DNA from: Clostridium grantii DSM 8605
GTDB lineage: Bacteria > Bacillota > Clostridia > Clostridiales > Clostridiaceae
Length of the DNA: 64,000 nucleotides
NCBI RefSeq assembly: GCF_900129965.1
Contig: NZ_FQXM01000005.1
Span: 62,001-126,000 of the forward strand
Direction: 5' to 3'
Shown here piece by piece: positions 61,488-64,000 of the stretch (its first letter is position 1; each line of letters opens with the position of its first letter). The notes beneath the pieces are model-generated. The model saw only the letters and a program-made list of their open reading frames with translations. It searched no databases and had not been told where the DNA came from. The position numbers and the translations under genes are program-made.

Positions 61488-61592
61488 TATAGGTATACCA
61501 GTTCAACTATTAATTTATACGTGTCCAAAACTAGTTGAAACGTCTAGTTTTTGGAACAAGTATAAATTAAGTTTCACAGTGGTATTCCTATA
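61488..61592. repeat. Palindromic repeat element, copy 2 (105 bp)
   Basis: The second copy of the element at 25667-25770. Outer arms TATAGG-t-ATACCA / TGGTAT-t-CCTATA, inner arms TTAATTTATAC / GTATAAATTAA, apical hairpin CCAAAACTAG / CTAGTTTTTGG with loop TTGAAACGT. It lies in a 323-nt gap (61389-61711) between divergent genes, with no other gene in that gap. Confidence 0.8.
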
Positions 61593-61711
61593 GAATAACA
61601 CACTTACAAGGGTTCGGCAATCTATTTATTAGATTATACATCATATATCTGATATAATAATATAAATAGAATAGTAAATTTAGAATTAAGATTATAAGTA
61701 AAGGAGATTAT

Positions 61712-62584
61712 ATGAAACAATTTAAACGAATATATATAGAAATCACCAATTATTGTAATTTGAAATGCAGTTTTTGTCCTGAAACAAAAAGAAAATTAGA
61801 ATATATGACTGTAGATAAGTTTGAGGAAGTACTTAAAAAAATCCAAGGGTATGGGCAATATGTATTTTTGCATTTAAAAGGAGAACCTTTATTACATCCC
61901 CAGTTTAAAGAAATATTAGACTTATGTTATAAATATAAAGTAAAGGTGAACTTGACTACTAATGGCACAATGATCATGAAACATATGGGTTTATTATTGA
62001 GTAGTAAAGCCATAAGACAAGTTAGTATGTCTCTTCAAAGTTATGAAAATTTAAAGGATTATGAAGCCTTTGAAACATATTTAAAAAGCATAATATCCTT
62101 TGTAAATAAAGGAAGGGAAAAAACAAATATTATTTTTGAATTGAGACTTTGGAATTATGAAGATGAAGAAAGTGTTATAAATAATTTTAATAAAAATAAA
62201 AAATCTTTAGAACATATTAAAGAATCATTGGAATTAAAAGATGGAGTGTATGAACAACTTCCAAAAGGAAAAGGAATAAAACTTTTACCGCAAGTATATT
62301 TAAGCAAAAGTTATGAATTTCAATGGCCCAATTTATCAAGAGAAATCATTAGTACAAAAGGAAGTTGTTATGGATTAAGACAACAAATTGGAATTTTAGT
62401 CAATGGGGATGTAGTACCTTGTTGTTTAGATTCAGATGGAGATATTGTTTTGGGTAATCTATTTAATTGTAGTTTTGAAGAGATTATCAATTCTTGTAGA
62501 GCAAAGGCTATTGTAGATGGATTTGAAACAAAAAAATTGGTTGAACCATTATGTATGAGATGTGGATATAGACAGAGATTCTAA
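61712..62584 (+). CDS. Radical SAM/SPASM protein
   Basis: The 290-residue protein has the radical SAM motif CNLKCSFC near residue 15 and GEPLLHPQF and LTTNGTM further along. The C-terminal SPASM-type cysteine-rich end has GSCYGLRQQIGI, VVPCCLDSDGD and LCMRCGYRQRF. Auxiliary clusters of this type occur in enzymes that modify peptides or proteins, or nucleoside-type substrates. No candidate precursor peptide is adjacent on either side. It is not a clear anSME sulfatase maturase. AAGGAG precedes the ATG. Confidence 0.88.
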   Translation: MKQFKRIYIEITNYCNLKCSFCPETKRKLEYMTVDKFEEVLKKIQGYGQYVFLHLKGEPLLHPQFKEILDLCYKYKVKVNLTTNGTMIMKHMGLLLSSKAIRQVSMSLQSYENLKDYEAFETYLKSIISFVNKGREKTNIIFELRLWNYEDEESVINNFNKNKKSLEHIKESLELKDGVYEQLPKGKGIKLLPQVYLSKSYEFQWPNLSREIISTKGSCYGLRQQIGILVNGDVVPCCLDSDGDIVLGNLFNCSFEEIINSCRAKAIVDGFETKKLVEPLCMRCGYRQRF

Positions 62585-62593
62585 TATAAATTT

Positions 62594-62622
62594 AAAAGCC
62601 TGAAAATTATTTTCAGGCTTTT
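62594..62622. terminator. Bidirectional terminator between radical SAM and transporter genes
   Basis: AAAAGCCTGAAAA / TTTTCAGGCTTTT with a 3-nt loop, perfect 13-bp stem between convergent genes. Confidence 0.9.
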
Positions 62623-62657
62623 ACTATATAACGAACTATTTACTTTATATGTTTAAA

Positions 62658-63893
62658 TTAAATAGTTTCAATATGTTCTGGAACTTTCATAAATAAAAAG
62701 CCTCCAATAAGAAATAATATAATTATGCTAGAAACGCCAAGTCTAGAATTGCCTGTGACTTGAGTAACAAAAGCTACTAATAATGGTCCTAATATAGAAG
62801 CAAATTTTCCAAAGATATTATAGAATCCAAAAAATTCACTGGCTTTATCTTTGGGTATTATTTTACCGAAGTAAGATCTACTTAAAGCTTGTATACCACC
62901 TTGGGAAGTAGCCACTAAAAAGCCTAAAATCCAGAATTGAATAGTTGTATGCATAAAATAAGCATAAATTGCAATAAAGCTATAAACACCGATACCAACC
63001 AAAATCATCTTTCTAGCTGAGTATTTTTTAGCTAGTTTTCCAAATAAAAGGGCAAAAGGAAAAGCAATAAATTGAATAGCTAATAGAATAATCATTAAAT
63101 CATTAGAGCTAACACCTATATCTCTTCCAAATATTGTGGCCATTTTAATTATTGTGGAAACGCCATCAATATAAAAGAAATAGGCTATTAAAAATAAGAA
63201 TATAGATTTATATTGAGTAATGTTCTTAAAAGTATCATATAATCTAATAAAACTTTTTTTGATTGCATTTTTCTCGGGTTCTATAAATTGGGTTTGCTCA
63301 ACATCTTTTAACATTGGTAGTGAGAAAATAAACCACCAAACTGAAGTAATAAGAAAAGAAAGTTTTGTTGCTTGTAGAGTGGTAATGCCTATTAGATCAG
63401 GTTTCATAATAAATATAATACTTATTATAAAAGGAATAGTGCTACCTATATAACCATAACCAAAACCAGCAGAGGAAATCCAATCCATCCTATCTTCAGT
63501 TGTAACATCAACTAAAAAAGAATCATAGAAAATATTTGAACCTGAAAAACCTAAGATTGCGAAAATATAAATTATTATACATAAAAGCCAATTTCCTTCA
63601 TTAACTATAAAAAATAGTGATGTAAATATAAGCCCTAAAAATAAAAAAAATGTAAAAAGTTTCTTTTTATAGCCTTTGTAAGCAGCAATTGTTCCTAAAA
63701 TAGGAGCTAAAATAGCTACAAGCAAGGTAGCTATAGAATTACCATAACCCCAATAGGCTGTGGATAAGTGACTTGGTAGTTCTTTGGCTACTACATCTTT
63801 ATAGAAAATTGGTAAGATTACACTTAAAACTGTCATTGAAAAAGCAGAATTAGCCCAATCATATAAAACCCAACTTCTTTCTTTTTTAGTCAT
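62658..63893 (-). CDS. MFS transporter, UMF1 family
   Basis: The 411-residue protein has about 12 helices. The N-terminus SWVLYDWANSAFSMTVLSVILPIFY and the later ALSRSYFGKIIPKDKASEFFGFY match the UMF1/Atg22-like MFS family. The substrate is unknown; family members export amino acids from vacuoles in yeast. GGAGG precedes the ATG. Beyond it, 63894-64000 holds only A+T-rich sequence. Confidence 0.92.
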   Translation of the reverse strand: MTKKERSWVLYDWANSAFSMTVLSVILPIFYKDVVAKELPSHLSTAYWGYGNSIATLLVAILAPILGTIAAYKGYKKKLFTFFLFLGLIFTSLFFIVNEGNWLLCIIIYIFAILGFSGSNIFYDSFLVDVTTEDRMDWISSAGFGYGYIGSTIPFIISIIFIMKPDLIGITTLQATKLSFLITSVWWFIFSLPMLKDVEQTQFIEPEKNAIKKSFIRLYDTFKNITQYKSIFLFLIAYFFYIDGVSTIIKMATIFGRDIGVSSNDLMIILLAIQFIAFPFALLFGKLAKKYSARKMILVGIGVYSFIAIYAYFMHTTIQFWILGFLVATSQGGIQALSRSYFGKIIPKDKASEFFGFYNIFGKFASILGPLLVAFVTQVTGNSRLGVSSIIILFLIGGFLFMKVPEHIETI

Positions 63894-64000
63894 TAGAAAA
63901 CCTCCATTCCAAATTTAACCGATAAAAATATCATACCATATTTATACAATATAAAAATAATATTCTTGAAACTTAATGAAGTCTTAACATTAAAAATAAC

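Noticed and set aside
61605..61625. GGGTTCGGCAATC, like a tRNA T-arm
   Set aside because: No acceptor stem, anticodon arm or CCA-proximal pairing around it.

Overview
The window reads as chromosomal DNA of a strictly anaerobic, low-GC Gram-positive bacterium of the Clostridia. The evidence is a strong A+T bias, AGGAGG-type ribosome sites with frequent TTG and GTG starts, a trimeric [FeFe]-hydrogenase, butyrate kinase, a 2-hydroxyacyl-CoA dehydratase-type activase, bacterial microcompartment genes, and no respiratory genes. I cannot name genus or species. I saw no rRNA, tRNA, CRISPR array, prophage or intact transposase.

Layout. 1-2.7 kb: end of a microcompartment locus (PduS-like, PduT-like shell protein) with butyrate kinase. 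2.8-7.8 kb: FliB-like protein, then a GH2 glycosidase convergent with an AraC regulator. 8.2-12.5 kb: a 1435-residue acyl-CoA dehydratase activase. 12.6-18.9 kb: an orphan pseudopilin with a lectin-like tail, then two lipoproteins and a two-component system plus accessory membrane protein; the two lipoprotein promoters carry 11-bp tandem boxes. 19.3-23.6 kb: hydrogenase operon with a Rex-like operator at its predicted start site. 23.7-31.6 kb: an EAL gene remnant, MATE pump, cold-shock protein, a palindromic repeat, M3 oligopeptidase, a nucleotidyltransferase gene pair, and a second two-component system with its own direct repeats. 31.6-36.8 kb: CobW-like GTPase with a UROD/MtaA-type methyltransferase, a dead regulator, and the Trk potassium system. 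37-42.7 kb: AraC regulator divergent from a sulfatase, a GGDEF/HD-GYP protein, a cupin. 42.8-43.1 kb: an iron alcohol dehydrogenase pseudogene. 43.5-51.6 kb: a putrescine module (LuxR-type regulator, P-II-like protein, potABCD, aldehyde dehydrogenase, putrescine aminotransferase). 51.8-54.5 kb: an EAL protein and a small partner. 55-58.4 kb: an 894-residue Fe-S/FAD oxidoreductase and HypB, each behind a Rex-like box. 58.5-63.9 kb: MASE3-like sensor kinase, pentapeptide protein, second copy of the palindromic repeat, radical SAM/SPASM protein, and a UMF1-type transporter.

How the parts fit. Much of the window concerns disposal of reducing equivalents in a fermenter. The bifurcating-type hydrogenase and the large oxidoreductase with HypB may share Rex (NADH/NAD+) control. 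Putrescine is imported and converted toward 4-aminobutyrate. Butyrate kinase fits a butyrate-forming metabolism. Three proteins make or break cyclic di-GMP or once did.

The strongest unexplained signals are: (1) a 104/105-bp two-copy palindromic element whose arms differ by paired, compensatory changes; (2) the lipoprotein/two-component cluster with 11-bp boxes in opposite orientations; (3) a P-II protein with an altered T-loop heading a polyamine operon; (4) the nucleotidyltransferase pair; and (5) three gene remnants, each decayed in a readable way.
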